In this document: positions 50,312 to 61,352 of the stretch, piece by piece | Layout of the letters: every line of letters starts with the position of its first letter | How positions within the stretch are numbered: position 1 is the stretch's first letter | Program-made: the position numbers and the translations under genes | Notes under the pieces: generated by a model | What the model was told of the DNA's origin: nothing | Databases searched by the model: none | The model's input: the letters and a program-made list of their open reading frames with translations, nothing else | Assembly: GCA_963796195.1 (NCBI GenBank) | Contig: CAWCKS010000002.1 | Location: 186,001-250,000, forward strand | Origin: CAWCKS01 sp963796195 | GTDB lineage: Bacteria > Pseudomonadota > Alphaproteobacteria > Rhizobiales > Xanthobacteraceae | Direction of reading: 5' to 3' | DNA length: 64,000 nucleotides

Positions 50312-52483
50312 TCACAAAAAGCTTTGCGGGTCGATGTCGACCTCGAGCTTGAGGTTGCCCCTGGTCTTCGGGCCATGGGCGAGCCAGTCGCGGATGTAAG
50401 CCGACAGGTCGAAGTTGCGCGTCGACTTCGCCAGCAGTCGGTACCGGTAGCGCCCTCGCACCACCGCGAGCGGCGCCTCCGCCGGCCCCAGCACTTTTAT
50501 GCGTTCATCAACGGGCGCGGTGGCCGCAAGCCGCCGCGCAAATCCCTCCGCACTCGGCCGATCGCCAGCCGAGACGATCAGGCTTGCGAGCCGCCCGAAC
50601 GGCGGATAGCCGGTGCGCTCGCGCGCCGCGATTTCGCTCGCGTAGAACGCCTCACGATCGCCTGCGATCAACGCGCGCATCACCGGATGCTCGGGCTGAT
50701 GGGTCTGCAGATAGCCGATGCCGCGGCCTTCCTCACGCCCGGCCCGCCCGATCACCTGGTTGAGCAGCTGAAACGTCCGCTCGGCGGCGCGCGGATCGCC
50801 GTTGCCAAGCCCGAGATCGGCATCGAACACGCCGACCAGATTTAATCGCGGGAAATGGTGACCCTTCGCCACCAGTTGCGTGCCGATGACGATGTCGACG
50901 CGGCCCTCGGCGATCGAGTTGAGTTCCTCGCGCATGATCTCCAGCGAGGTGATGAGGTCGCTCGACAGCACCATGCTGCGCGCCTTGGGAAACAGCGCGG
51001 CAACTTCCTCCTGCAGCCGCTCGACGCCGGGCCCAACCGCGATCAGCGATTCCTCGGCGTGGCATTGCGGGCAGGCATGCGGCCGCTCGATGGAGAAGCC
51101 GCAATGATGGCAGACCAGGCGGCGGCGAAAGCGGTGATCGACCAGCCAGGCGTCGCACACCGTGCAGGAGAAACGATGGCCGCAGGCGCGGCATAACGTC
51201 AGCGGCGCATAGCCGCGCCGATTGAGGAACAACAGCGCCTGCCCGCGCCGCTCGATCGCAGCGTGGACGGCCTCCGCCAGACGCGGCGAGATATAGCGTC
51301 CGGGCGGCGAACCCTCGCGGCGCAGATCGATCGCCTCGATGTGCGGCATGTGCTGGCCGCCAAACCGTGACGGCAACGCGATGCGCTGGTACCGCTCACG
51401 TCGCGCATTGACCTCGCTCTCGAGCGACGGCGTCGCCGACGACAGCACGATCGGGAACTTGCCAATGCTGGCGCGCACTACCGCCATGTCGCGCGCGTGA
51501 TAGTGGGTGCCTTCGTCCTGCTTGTAGGCCTGATCGTGCTCCTCATCGACCACGATGAGGCCGAGATCGGCATAGGGCAGGAACAGCGCCGAACGCGCGC
51601 CGACGACGACGCGGGCTTCGCCTGAGGCAACGACGCTCCAGGTGCGGGCGCGCTTGCGCGGCGTCAGTTCCGAGTGCCACTCATGCGGACGAACGCCGAA
51701 GCGCGCCGCGAAGCGATCGAGAAATTGCCCGGTCAGCGCAATCTCCGGCATCAGAATCAGCGCCTGCCGGCCGCGCTTCATGACTTGCGCGACTGCCTCG
51801 AAATACACCTCTGTCTTCCCGGAGCCGGTGACGCCATCGAGCAGCGCGACGTGAAACTTGTCTTCGCTGGCGAACTTCCGCATCGCGTCCGCCGCCGGCT
51901 GCTGCTCGGCGGAAAATTCCGGCACCGCGAACTCCGGATCGGGTTCCGGCTCCGGCGGCGGCTTGGGTAGCGCCAGCACTTCAAGCGTGCCTTCATCGAC
52001 GAGGCCGTCGATCACGCCGGTCGAGACGCCCGCCTCGAGCGCGGCTTCCGACTTGGCGCGCAACATACGATCGGACAACAGCGCGATGACGCGGCGTCGC
52101 GCCGGCGTCATGCGCTCCGGCGGCGGCCCGTTGAGGCGGACACCGAGGCGCACGCGCTCCGGGCCCAGATCGCCCATGCGCAAAGTGCCGCGCAGCACCA
52201 TGCCGCGCGGCGACAGCGTGTAGTTCGCGACCCAATCGACGAAGCTGCGCAGTTCGGCTCGCAGCGGCGGAAAGTCGAGTTTTTCGCCGACGTCCTTCAG
52301 GCGATTGTGCAGGCGCGGATCGGGGTTTGCATTCTCGGCCCAGACCACAGCCATGACTTCGCGCGCGCCAAGCGGCACACCGACGATGTCGCCGGGCGCG
52401 AGCACCATGCCATCGGGCACACGGTAGGAATAGGCGCGGTCGAGCGCCACCGGGACCACAATGTCGACGACCTTTTGAGCCAT
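50312..52483 (-). CDS. priA: Primosomal protein N' (replication restart helicase PriA)
   Basis: PriA reloads the replisome at stalled forks. The 723-residue protein has the 3' DNA-binding domain at the N-terminus (VALDRAYSYRVPDG), Walker A in LDGVTGSGKTEVYFEAV, the DEEH box in LIVVDEEHDQAYKQDEG, a zinc-binding insert with four CxxC pairs from TLCRACGHRFSCTVCDAWL to CPQCHAEE, and DIVIGTQLVAKGHHFP near motif V. Frame and length are normal. Confidence 0.96.
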   Translation of the reverse strand: MAQKVVDIVVPVALDRAYSYRVPDGMVLAPGDIVGVPLGAREVMAVVWAENANPDPRLHNRLKDVGEKLDFPPLRAELRSFVDWVANYTLSPRGMVLRGTLRMGDLGPERVRLGVRLNGPPPERMTPARRRVIALLSDRMLRAKSEAALEAGVSTGVIDGLVDEGTLEVLALPKPPPEPEPDPEFAVPEFSAEQQPAADAMRKFASEDKFHVALLDGVTGSGKTEVYFEAVAQVMKRGRQALILMPEIALTGQFLDRFAARFGVRPHEWHSELTPRKRARTWSVVASGEARVVVGARSALFLPYADLGLIVVDEEHDQAYKQDEGTHYHARDMAVVRASIGKFPIVLSSATPSLESEVNARRERYQRIALPSRFGGQHMPHIEAIDLRREGSPPGRYISPRLAEAVHAAIERRGQALLFLNRRGYAPLTLCRACGHRFSCTVCDAWLVDHRFRRRLVCHHCGFSIERPHACPQCHAEESLIAVGPGVERLQEEVAALFPKARSMVLSSDLITSLEIMREELNSIAEGRVDIVIGTQLVAKGHHFPRLNLVGVFDADLGLGNGDPRAAERTFQLLNQVIGRAGREEGRGIGYLQTHQPEHPVMRALIAGDREAFYASEIAARERTGYPPFGRLASLIVSAGDRPSAEGFARRLAATAPVDERIKVLGPAEAPLAVVRGRYRYRLLAKSTRNFDLSAYIRDWLAHGPKTRGNLKLEVDIDPQSFL

Positions 52484-52561
52484 AAGAACGGTCTGGCCGA
52501 TTCCGCCGATTTAAGGAAGGGTGAACCAGTTCGGCCCATGTTGGCCGGATAGAGGCTCAGC

Positions 52562-53533
52562 ATGCGTCCGCCCGCCGAACCCGATCTTGAAACAGATCCT
52601 GGCCTGATCTCATCGGACCTGACTGCCGAATTGCAGCGCTGGCTGTCGCACCTTGGCAGCGAGCGGCGGCTGTCGCCCAAGACGCTCGAAGCCTATGAGC
52701 GCGACGTCCGGCAGTGCCTGACGTTCCTGAGCGAACATCTCGGCAGGAAGATCAGCCTCAGCGTGTTTTCGAAACTTGCGCCGGCCGACGTGCGCGCCTT
52801 CATGGCGATGCGCCGTGCGGATGGCGTGGCGAGCCGATCCCTGATGCGCGCGCTTGCGGGCTTGCGCTCGTTTGCAAAATTCCTCGAACGCGAGGGCCGC
52901 GGCCGGGTTGGCGCATTGGCAGCAGTGCGCGCGCCAAAAATCGGCAAGACCCTGCCGAAACCGCTTGCGATCGAGAGCGCGCGACGCGTTGCCGATGCCG
53001 ATCTGCGCGCCGGCGAAGATCGCGAGCCCTGGGTTTTGGCCCGCGACGCCGCGGTCATGGCGCTGCTCTACGGCTCGGGCCTGCGCATCTCCGAAGCGCT
53101 GGGCTTGAAGCGGCGCGAGGTGCCGGAGCCCGGTCGCGGCGACGTGCTGGTCGTCCTCGGCAAAGGCGGCAAGATGCGGATGGTGCCGGTGCTGCAGAAC
53201 GTGCTCGCGCTGATCGCCGACTATGTTGCGATCTGCCCCTACGACCTGCCACCGGACGGTCCGATCTTCGTTGGCGCCAAGGGCGGACCGTTGAGCCCGC
53301 GCATCGTGCAGCTCGCGATGGCGAGGGTGCGTGGCGCATTAGGTCTGCCGGAGTCGGCGACGCCGCACGCGCTGCGCCATTCCTTTGCAACACATTTGCT
53401 GGCACGCGGCGGCGATCTCCGCGCCATCCAGGAACTGCTCGGCCATGCCTCGCTCTCGACCACGCAGATCTATACGGCCGTCGACACCGAGCAGCTGTTG
53501 AAGGCCTACCGCTCCGCGCATCCGCGAGCGTAA
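52562..53533 (+). CDS. xerC: Tyrosine recombinase XerC
   Basis: XerC resolves chromosome dimers with XerD at dif. The 323-residue protein has an N-terminal SAM-like domain (LAALQ-type; LSPKTLEAYERDVRQCLTFL) and catalytic residues Arg in LLYGSGLRISEALGL, Lys in VLGKGGKMRMVPV, HxxR in PHALRHSFATHLLARGG, His in QELLGHASLSTT and Tyr in QIYTAVD. It is divergent from priA, a common pairing in this group. Confidence 0.95.
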   Translation: MRPPAEPDLETDPGLISSDLTAELQRWLSHLGSERRLSPKTLEAYERDVRQCLTFLSEHLGRKISLSVFSKLAPADVRAFMAMRRADGVASRSLMRALAGLRSFAKFLEREGRGRVGALAAVRAPKIGKTLPKPLAIESARRVADADLRAGEDREPWVLARDAAVMALLYGSGLRISEALGLKRREVPEPGRGDVLVVLGKGGKMRMVPVLQNVLALIADYVAICPYDLPPDGPIFVGAKGGPLSPRIVQLAMARVRGALGLPESATPHALRHSFATHLLARGGDLRAIQELLGHASLSTTQIYTAVDTEQLLKAYRSAHPRA

Positions 53534-53632
53534 CGTCACGCCGTTTCACGTGAAATCCAGCGCTTGCATCGTTCCTCTTGCACTCGCGCGCGCGATTAGC
53601 CAATCGTACAGCGTCAACCGGGGAGACAGCCA

Positions 53633-54229
53633 ATGAGCGCGCACGAAAGCATGGAGCAGGCCGAGCAGACCAAGGAAGCTTCGAGCGAGAATCGCCGGAT
53701 TGCGCTGTTGATCGCGATCATCGCGCTGTGCCTTGCGCTGTCGGAGACGCTGGGCAAGGGCGCGCAGACTGAATCGATCACCAAGAACGTCGAGGCCTCG
53801 GATCTCTGGTCCTTCTACCAGGCCAAGACCATCCGCCGCACCGTGGTGCAAACCGCCGCAGAACAGGCCAACCTCGGTCTCGGATCAATCGCTGACGCGC
53901 AGAAGGCCGCCGCCACCAAGCAGATCGAGGACTGGCAGAAGACCGCGGCACGCTATCGCTCGGAGCCCGAAACCGGCGAGGGCACCGAACAATTGTCCGA
54001 ACGCGCGAAACACGCAGAGGAAGAGCGCGACGTGGCAACCGCGAAATATCATAATTTCGAACTTGCCTCGGCAGCGTTCCAGATTGCGATCGTGCTGGCG
54101 TCAGCGACCATCATCACCGGCATTGTCGCGCTTGCGGGGATTTCCGGCCTGTTGACGCTGGCCGGCATCATCTTCGTCGGCTTTGGGATATTTGCACCGC
54201 AAGCCTTGCACGCGCTGCACGTCGTCTGA
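53633..54229 (+). CDS. DUF4337 family membrane protein
   Basis: The 198-residue product begins MSAHESMEQAEQTKEASSEN, followed by a membrane segment (RRIALLIAIIALCLALSETL), then AQTESITKNVEASDLWSFYQAKTIR, which is the DUF4337 mark, a helical soluble part, and two C-terminal membrane segments (AAFQIAIVLASATIITGIVA, LAGIIFVGFGIFAPQAL). Function is unknown. Confidence 0.87.
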   Translation: MSAHESMEQAEQTKEASSENRRIALLIAIIALCLALSETLGKGAQTESITKNVEASDLWSFYQAKTIRRTVVQTAAEQANLGLGSIADAQKAAATKQIEDWQKTAARYRSEPETGEGTEQLSERAKHAEEERDVATAKYHNFELASAAFQIAIVLASATIITGIVALAGISGLLTLAGIIFVGFGIFAPQALHALHVV

Positions 54230-54381
54230 CGCAGGCGGCTGAACGACGCGGAGAGCGCGACCAGCGCCGCCGCGCAACGCATTGACGCGACTTGCGTTTC
54301 AGCTCGATTTTGTGGGGTTTTGGCGCGGTCGCTAGGCTGGCGGGCGCGGTAATATAATACCGTGTTGAGGTCTTGAAGGCC

Positions 54382-54474
54382 GCTCATTCCCGCGAACGCG
54401 GGAAACCAGAGCGACGGAAAAAAACGTCGATTGCCTGGCAAAAACTGGGTCCCCGCGTCCGCGGGGACGAGCGG
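54382..54474. repeat. Dispersed repeat, family B, short form
   Basis: GCTCATTCCCGCGAACGCGGG, GCCTGGCAAAAACTGGGTCC and CCGCGTCCGCGGGGACGAGCGG make two small hairpins joined by a spacer. The same arrangement recurs at 61137, 62290 and, inverted and partial, at 63927. Confidence 0.85.
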
Positions 54475-54518
54475 AGAATGGGGTATCGATCCGACCTCAA
54501 CTCAACTTGCGCTAGCGG

Positions 54519-55916
<1,398 letters not shown>

Positions 55917-56186
55917 GGCGCTCCCCAATTTCTTGTTGCCCTTGAAGCCAAGCCATAGCGTCGAACGCCCGGTTTGGCGATATCGTTTCAGGCGCTGTCG
56001 CGCACGAAGCATACCCCACAGGGACGCAACGGACAGCGAGAGGCGTCTTGCTATGACCCGATGGGCTACACGGTTAACCGAAAGCTCACCACGAAGATGC
56101 ACGAAACCGACAGGATCCCAAACCGAGTTTTAAATGATTGCTGACATATAACGGGACATCGAAGTCACCACTTACACGGCACGACC

Positions 56187-56831
56187 ATGGCCGAACGCAG
56201 CGACAGCAATCACGTCAGCTTCGAGCGAGCAAGCCGCTGCATGACTTTGGCCTTCATCTCTGTCCAGGCCATCCGCTCGATCAGCCAACGGTCGCTTTTG
56301 CTGTATTGGGGGAGATTATCAGGAAGGCGAACCTTCCCACCGCTAGAAGAATTTCAGCCCGAGCACCGGATGCACGATCCGCAACAACTGGTGTTCTGGA
56401 ACATCGAAGAAGGCGAACACGGGCGTATCTTTCGGGCGCTCGCACATGGCCAGTATCTTACGGAGGCGTACAATCTGAATTGGACGGGCAAGACGATGGA
56501 CGAAGTCGCGCCCCAGCCAACACGCGAGTTCATCCTTCAGACTGCGCGGGCGTGTGTTGATAGCGGGTGTCCAGCGTACTCGATCTTCACTGCGTTCGAT
56601 GCAGGAGGACAGCAAGTCGATTGTGAGCGGCTACTGCTGCCGTTCGGACGCTATGGACAAGTGACCCAGCTTGTCGGCTCGCTTCAATTGATCAGCGTCA
56701 GAGGAAGCTTCACACGCCGAGCCGCGCTGGGCGCGTTCGGCAAGATGGCGGAGGTGACGGTTGCAGGTCTCGTCAGAACTGACGCGCCGAAAAGCGCCGT
56801 GCTCGCGACCGAGGAAATAAAGCCGGATTGA
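56187..56831 (+). CDS. PAS_5-type PAS domain protein
   Basis: The 214-residue product contains a PAS_5-type region: LLYWGRLSGRRTFPPLEEF, LVFWNIEEGEHGRIFRALAH, YNLNWTGKTMDEVAPQPTRE and RLLLPFGRYGQVTQLVGSLQ. Alphaproteobacterial PAS_5 proteins are stand-alone and of unknown role. The N-terminal 40 residues may not all be translated, as several in-frame ATGs exist. It is the first gene of the block between the two oxidase copies. Confidence 0.75.
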   Translation: MAERSDSNHVSFERASRCMTLAFISVQAIRSISQRSLLLYWGRLSGRRTFPPLEEFQPEHRMHDPQQLVFWNIEEGEHGRIFRALAHGQYLTEAYNLNWTGKTMDEVAPQPTREFILQTARACVDSGCPAYSIFTAFDAGGQQVDCERLLLPFGRYGQVTQLVGSLQLISVRGSFTRRAALGAFGKMAEVTVAGLVRTDAPKSAVLATEEIKPD

Positions 56832-56867
56832 GACGGCAGGAGACGCTTCGACGGGTTTCGGCCGGAC

Positions 56868-57053
56868 TTAGGTGACGACATTCACACGGGAGGTCTTGGC
56901 CTCCTGCGCCTCGACTTCCTGAGCGGCTTCGACCCGTTGCTGGTCGGACTTGATCGTCGCTGTTTTTGCGTTAGCTGCCTCATCAGCGACCAGCCTGACT
57001 TCTGCCTGGCTGACCACAATATGGGCCGGATATACGGGGCTGATGGTGCTCAC
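56868..57053 (-). CDS. Small hypothetical protein
   Basis: The 61-residue product starts with GTG preceded at ideal distance by AGGAGG. It reads VSTISPVYPAHIVVSQAEVR and ends in an Ala/Glu/Gln-rich helix (RVEAAQEVEAQEAKTSRVN). The ribosome site is the main support; no relatives are recognised. A longer form from ATG at 57092 is possible. Confidence 0.5.
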   Translation of the reverse strand: MSTISPVYPAHIVVSQAEVRLVADEAANAKTATIKSDQQRVEAAQEVEAQEAKTSRVNVVT

Positions 57054-57184
57054 GTCATCCTCCTGGAGTTTCCCCAAGATTGCAGCCAACAATTCAGTTC
57101 TTCTTAAGAAATTCGGTTAACGTCCGTGGGTCGCTCTACGGCAGGCCAGAGGCTCGTCGGTTGATGGAGTGCGCCAAGCACGAC

Positions 57185-57565
57185 TTAGGCGGACAACCAC
57201 CGTGCGGCAGCATCGGCGCTATCCTCAGGTCGTGTATTGAAGGCAATCTTCGCGCTCGGGGCAGCCTTATGAACGGCGTTGATGACGGCTTCGAATACCG
57301 CGAGGTGTCGCGGCGGTAGACGGACCCCAGCTCCGATTACAACACAGTCGTAGCTTTTCAAAGCTAACTGATGCTCCACCGCTGGGCCGGCGGTTTCATC
57401 AGGCCGGATGTAGCCGACGTCGGCCTCCAATCCGCGTTCGGCGAACTGCTTCATTGCAACCGCAACGCCGGAACGGATCTTCTCGGCGGTCATGCCTGGT
57501 GGCAAGGCGGGGTCGGAAAAATCCACCGTATCCGGATCATAGCCCACTAGCAGAATGCGCGTCAT
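57185..57565 (-). CDS. Conserved hypothetical protein
   Basis: The 126-residue product has an alternating alpha/beta pattern: MTRILLVGYDPDTVDFSDPA, GMTAEKIRSGVAVAMKQFAE, VGYIRPDETAGPAVEHQL, YDCVVIGAGVRLPPRHLAVF and IAFNTRPEDSADAAARWL. It resembles short proteins of related bacteria with no assigned role; the fold looks flavodoxin- or receiver-like but lacks a phospho-acceptor pattern. An AAAGGAG ribosome site precedes the start. Confidence 0.7.
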   Translation of the reverse strand: MTRILLVGYDPDTVDFSDPALPPGMTAEKIRSGVAVAMKQFAERGLEADVGYIRPDETAGPAVEHQLALKSYDCVVIGAGVRLPPRHLAVFEAVINAVHKAAPSAKIAFNTRPEDSADAAARWLSA

Positions 57566-57712
57566 GAGACCTCCTTTTAGAGTTCAGTGGAAGACGCGAT
57601 CTAGTCGCGCTCTGTTCGGCTGCTCACCTCATCAGCGCCCATGAGGTGGTGGTCATCTGGCTCGATAGAGCATTCGCCTGTTTGCGCGTCGCACCGATGT
57701 CAAAGCCCACTC

Positions 57713-58546
57713 TCACGGTTTTACGCCACTGCCGACGATGGCAGGCATCGGAACACGGAAACCATCCTCGCTTCGGAACAGTCGGTCCATTCCGGCAGCT
57801 ACCGCGGCAGTAATGGCTGAGAGAGCTGTCTGATCCTGGGCGAGAAACAGTGCCTTGGTCCTCACCGTGCCTTGGGTAACTGCACTCAAAAATGTCGTCG
57901 CGCTCTCAAGCTGAAAGATCAGTGGCACAGTGATAGCGTTGGGCTCACGAAAGCCCGTCTCCGCAAGCGCCGCCTTCATTGCATCGATAGAGCCGAACTG
58001 AAAAACGTCCGGACCGTGCGGCAACGGAACATCGAGGCGACCGTTAGCCTTTACAGCGCCGAGCAGAAGGCCGAAGCCGTTAGACGGTGAGGGTCCTGCC
58101 CAGACGCTGAGCGCAACGCGCCCATCGGGACGAAGCACACGGCGCATTTCCGCCAACGCGCGGTCCGGTTCAGGCAAATGCATGATCCCGTAGCCGCAAA
58201 CGACGGCGTCGAACGTGTTGTCACCGTGGGGCAGATTTTGCGCGTCGCCCTGCTGACAATCGGCCGCCGGCGCATTTCGACGCGCAGCAGCAACCATGTT
58301 CTCCGCGAAATCAAGAGCGCAGACTTTCGCTCCGCGCAGAGTAGCGACATGCGCCAAGACTCCGTGCCCCGTGCAGACGTCCAGCACTGTGCATCCAGCG
58401 GTTACGCCCGCGGCATCCAGCACAGCATCCGCCGACTGCGCGGTTAGTGAGCCAAACGCCCTTTCATAGTCCCCTGATGCTTCATTCCAGCCGCTTTGCT
58501 CAAACGAGCGAAATGCGTTTGGCTCATTGGATACTTGAATTGCCAT
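57713..58546 (-). CDS. Class I SAM-dependent methyltransferase (Methyltransf_11)
   Basis: The 277-residue protein has the SAM motif TVLDVCTGHGVLAHVATLRG, then VCALDFAENMVAAARRNAP, the GDAQNLPHGDNTFDAVVCGY strand and MRRVLRPDGRVALSVWAGPS. Its relatives include ubiquinone/menaquinone-type and small-molecule methyltransferases; the substrate is unknown. It lies within the block between the two oxidase copies. Confidence 0.85.
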   Translation of the reverse strand: MAIQVSNEPNAFRSFEQSGWNEASGDYERAFGSLTAQSADAVLDAAGVTAGCTVLDVCTGHGVLAHVATLRGAKVCALDFAENMVAAARRNAPAADCQQGDAQNLPHGDNTFDAVVCGYGIMHLPEPDRALAEMRRVLRPDGRVALSVWAGPSPSNGFGLLLGAVKANGRLDVPLPHGPDVFQFGSIDAMKAALAETGFREPNAITVPLIFQLESATTFLSAVTQGTVRTKALFLAQDQTALSAITAAVAAGMDRLFRSEDGFRVPMPAIVGSGVKP

Positions 58547-58649
58547 TGGCTATCCCTTCAGTCGAATTTCGTGTGTTGAGGGGCCGTGGTCTTCGCGATG
58601 CGCCCGAGGTTCGCGGCGATGGCTAATCTTACTCTGACCTCGTTTTCTA

Positions 58650-59003
58650 TCACAGCTTCTGCAAGATAGTGCCGGCCTGGACGATCGCGACGCCGGAGGA
58701 AGCATCGACCTCCTCGATGGCGTTCATGCGCTCCATCGACAGCACGATCTCGCCCTCGTGCGGCATGGTCGCGCGCACCAGGCCGGTCATGCCGCCCTGC
58801 GTCGTGACGGGCACGCGCTCGCGATGGCAGAGTTTTAGCAGCCGCGACACCTCCTCGGTGCTTTTCGGACGCACCACGGCGCGCGGCTTCGGCGCCGCCC
58901 GGCCCGCGGTGTCGGTGAAGTAGCGCGCGTCGATATTGGAGCCGGTGAGGACCGTGGCCTTGTCGAAGCTCGACTGCAGCTCGTTGAGGAATGAATCCGA
59001 CAT
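58650..59003 (-). pseudogene. Truncated copy of the GlcD-like oxidase N-terminus
   Basis: The 117-residue open frame MSDSFLNELQSSFDKATVLT to VAIVQAGTILQKL is near identical to the first 117 residues of the oxidase at 54519-55916 and stops abruptly where the duplicated DNA ends. It retains VTTQGGMTGLVRATMPHE but lacks the FAD core and catalytic domain, so it cannot be an active oxidase. A few substitutions relative to the parent (such as CHRERV for CDRERV) show some divergence since copying or a different source. Confidence 0.85.
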
Positions 59004-59068
59004 GCGCTCCCCGTGGTTTCTTGTCCTTTGGAGCTTCCATTAGCGTTGAATGCGCGGTTTGGCGATAT
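58653..59068. repeat. Duplicated segment, second copy
   Basis: This is the partner of 55566-55983, in the same orientation. Its left edge is sharp at CAGCTTCTGC; its right edge, after TGGCGATAT, abuts the NTPase remnant. Confidence 0.85.
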
Positions 59069-60690
59069 GGATATTGACCAGCAGCAATCTTGCGACAGAC
59101 CTTGAACCAGTGTTCCGAGAGTTCTTCGGAAATCTTTCTGGCGAAAACGATCCTGAGATGCTGACGGAGTGTTTCGTTGAGACGCGCGAAAGTCGCTACG
59201 CGGACGCCAGTCTGGAGAAAATCGTGCGTAGCATCTCCACTTCGATTGCGGCTCTAGAACCAGCCAAAAATCTACTCACGCAGGAAATCAAGCAAGCAGT
59301 TGAGTTGGGCAGAGGAGAGACTGTCGTAATTGTTGGCAATGACGGGTCTGGAAAATCCACCTTCATGGAGAGGTTCTTTAAGTCCGTCCTCGAAAGCTCT
59401 ATCCGCGAAAAATGCGCGGTCGTTAAGATCGACGTCTCCAAGTGGCCGGGCGATATTAGTTCGCTTAGTGCGTGGCTTACACTTCAACTGAAGGCTGGCT
59501 TGGAGAAACTGCTCTTCAAAGATGGCCTACCTACTTATGATGAGTTGCAGGGACTTTATTGGCGCGAATATCAGAGCTGGATGCGCGGGGAATATCTTCC
59601 CCTTTACCGTTGAAAACATCCGCGGCTTCGCCGCGTGTCTGGAAGAAGTTTTCGTAAAAGAGGATTTCGTCTCGCGTAGAATAAGTTGGCTGGCGAATAA
59701 CAGCCTCCAAAAATGCTTGGCGTTGGCCCAATCTGTCATCCTATCGCCGATCTTCAGCGTAGAAGACCTCGTGAAATCGTTCGTCGCTTACGGCGCTGGC
59801 ACGTCTATTCTCGCAACTCTATTGCGCGCAAAGCTTGTACAACCGTACGAACTCATCTAAGGACAGCATTGAGGCGTCCGAACGAATAGCTATCTCGCAC
59901 GCGGGGCGCATGCATTACGAGATGGCGACGACGGAACCCTTCTTCGTTAGCGATATGGCTTTTGCGACGCCGCTTCGTTCGGTGAGCGTTGTCGAGAGGC
60001 TGCGACGCTTACGGGAAGTCAAAGATGGATGCGCAGTCGTGGAAGGCCGTTCAGAAGGAGTTCTTTGAATACCTGCTCAAACAGGATTCACTATTTTTTC
60101 GCCTGCCGAAAACTCAATTTACGACACACAGCGACAGCTTAGGACAGAACTTAGAACTCGCTGGATTGATCAGGGCGTAAATCCGGATACGGAATCTGAG
60201 ACGGCGCTTGCCGCGGAGGGAGAAACCTTTAGCCACCGTACGGCTGTCGTTACATGGTACAGCTCTGAGAAAGGATACGGGTTCGCAGAGGCTGGTCTCC
60301 CCAAGATCGTGTTTGTTCATCGTACTGTTCTAGAACAGGCAGGAATTGAGAGTGTGCAAAAGGGCGACAAGCTGGTGTGCGATATCGCGCCCGTCCCAAA
60401 GGGCAAACTTGAGGCAATCGCGGTGCACTCGATTAACAAGGCCGAACTCCTTGGGTGATCAAGAATCGGTCGGCGCGATTCCTATCGATGGAGTGGTGGA
60501 CTTTTGGAATTCGGTGAAGGGCTATGGCTTCATAAAGGCCGACAATTTGCCCGATGACGCCTATGTCTCGCGTCGAACGGCGACAGGTCGGTTCACGGAC
60601 AAGCTACGCCATGGTTGTAGGGTCAAGGGGTTTGCTGTGCGTAACAAATTCGACAAGTTCTCGATTATTTCGATTGAGAGCGTGGACTAG
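59069..60690 (+). pseudogene. Remnant of P-loop NTPase with two C-terminal cold-shock domains
   Basis: Five reading-frame pieces form one protein. Piece 1 (59069-59613) has a P-loop VVIVGNDGSGKSTFMERFF and CAVVKIDVSKWPGDISSL. Piece 2 gives ENIRGFAACLEEVFVKEDFV and LANNSLQKCLALAQSVIL; piece 3 gives KDSIEASERIAISHAGRMHY; piece 4 SWKAVQKEFFEYLLKQ. Piece 5 has a cold-shock domain (VVTWYSSEKGYGFAEAGLPK, IVFVHRTVLEQ, VQKGDKLVCDIAP). One extra G at 60451-60456 separates it from a second (VVDFWNSVKGYGFIKADN, DAYVSRRTATGR). No Walker B is seen between pieces 1 and 2, which join after only about 80 residues, so internal sequence is probably lost as well. The 5' end abuts the duplicated oxidase DNA and is likely truncated. 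GC is about 50 percent, clearly lower than the neighbours. Confidence 0.65.
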
Positions 60691-60822
60691 CATCACCAGT
60701 TCTGGCTGAGTGGCGCGCGCATTTCCTCCCGTTTGAAAACACGCCATACCAGCACTTTGCAGGATCGTCGAACTATCCCATCCCGCCTAGAGGCTGGTGG
60801 GGCATCGTCCCAGCGCAAGGCG

Positions 60823-61023
60823 TCAAGCGCGCTTCCCGTCCGCTTTGTAGTCACAGGACGAATCCCATTCGAGCTTGCCTACGAGGTCGAGCAGCCGTTT
60901 CTGACGCCGCCGCGCGATGAACTCCTGCAAGGCTTTTGTCACGGCAGCCTTCTTCGTGCGCTCGCCACTGAGCTCCAGCGCTTGCTGGATCAGGTCCGGG
61001 TCGATTGACAGATTGGGCGCCAT
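60823..61023 (-). CDS. VapB-type antitoxin without adjacent toxin
   Basis: The 66-residue product MAPNLSIDPDLIQQALELSG, then ERTKKAAVTKALQEFIARRR and DLVGKLEWD, has the ribbon-helix-helix layout and the G-K-L-x-W tail of VapB antitoxins. The start at 61023 is preferred over an ATG 13 codons upstream. Immediately downstream on the same strand the frames contain stops within about 50 bases and no PIN-domain start is found, so VapC is absent. Confidence 0.75.
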   Translation of the reverse strand: MAPNLSIDPDLIQQALELSGERTKKAAVTKALQEFIARRRQKRLLDLVGKLEWDSSCDYKADGKRA

Positions 61024-61136
61024 GTGTGGGCCTCCACACACAAGATTACGCAGATATGCCACGACGGCAAGGCGACAAGCGAATTCGTATCGCCGTTCAA
61101 CGGCGCGAGGTTTCAGAGCATCACAAGTCTAACTCC

Positions 61137-61254
61137 GCTCATTCCCGCGAAAGTCTGGCGAAGCAAGAGCTTCGCCATAAGAATCCAGTGGTCATTAAGC
61201 AAGCCCTTGAATGCTTGGCAAAGACTGGGTCCCCGCATCCGCGGGGACGAGCGG
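61137..61254. repeat. Dispersed repeat, family B, short form with longer spacer
   Basis: GCTCATTCCCGCGAAAG starts the element, but the left hairpin is interrupted by GCGAAGC/GCTTCGC; GCTTGGCAAAGACTGGGTCC and CCGCATCCGCGGGGACGAGCGG end it. It occupies much of the 329-base gap between vapB and the first deacetylase, otherwise without a gene. Confidence 0.8.
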
Positions 61255-61352
61255 TTGATAGGGTTCAACGCGCGGTCGCTACGCCTCGGCGAACCATCTT
61301 CGCTCGCGCCGATCTTGCCGGCGCGATAAGCTCCCCTAAGGCAAAGGAGCAG

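Noticed and set aside
52562..53533. Phage or island integrase
   Set aside because: Length, motifs and position next to priA fit chromosomal XerC, and no attachment site or tRNA is nearby.
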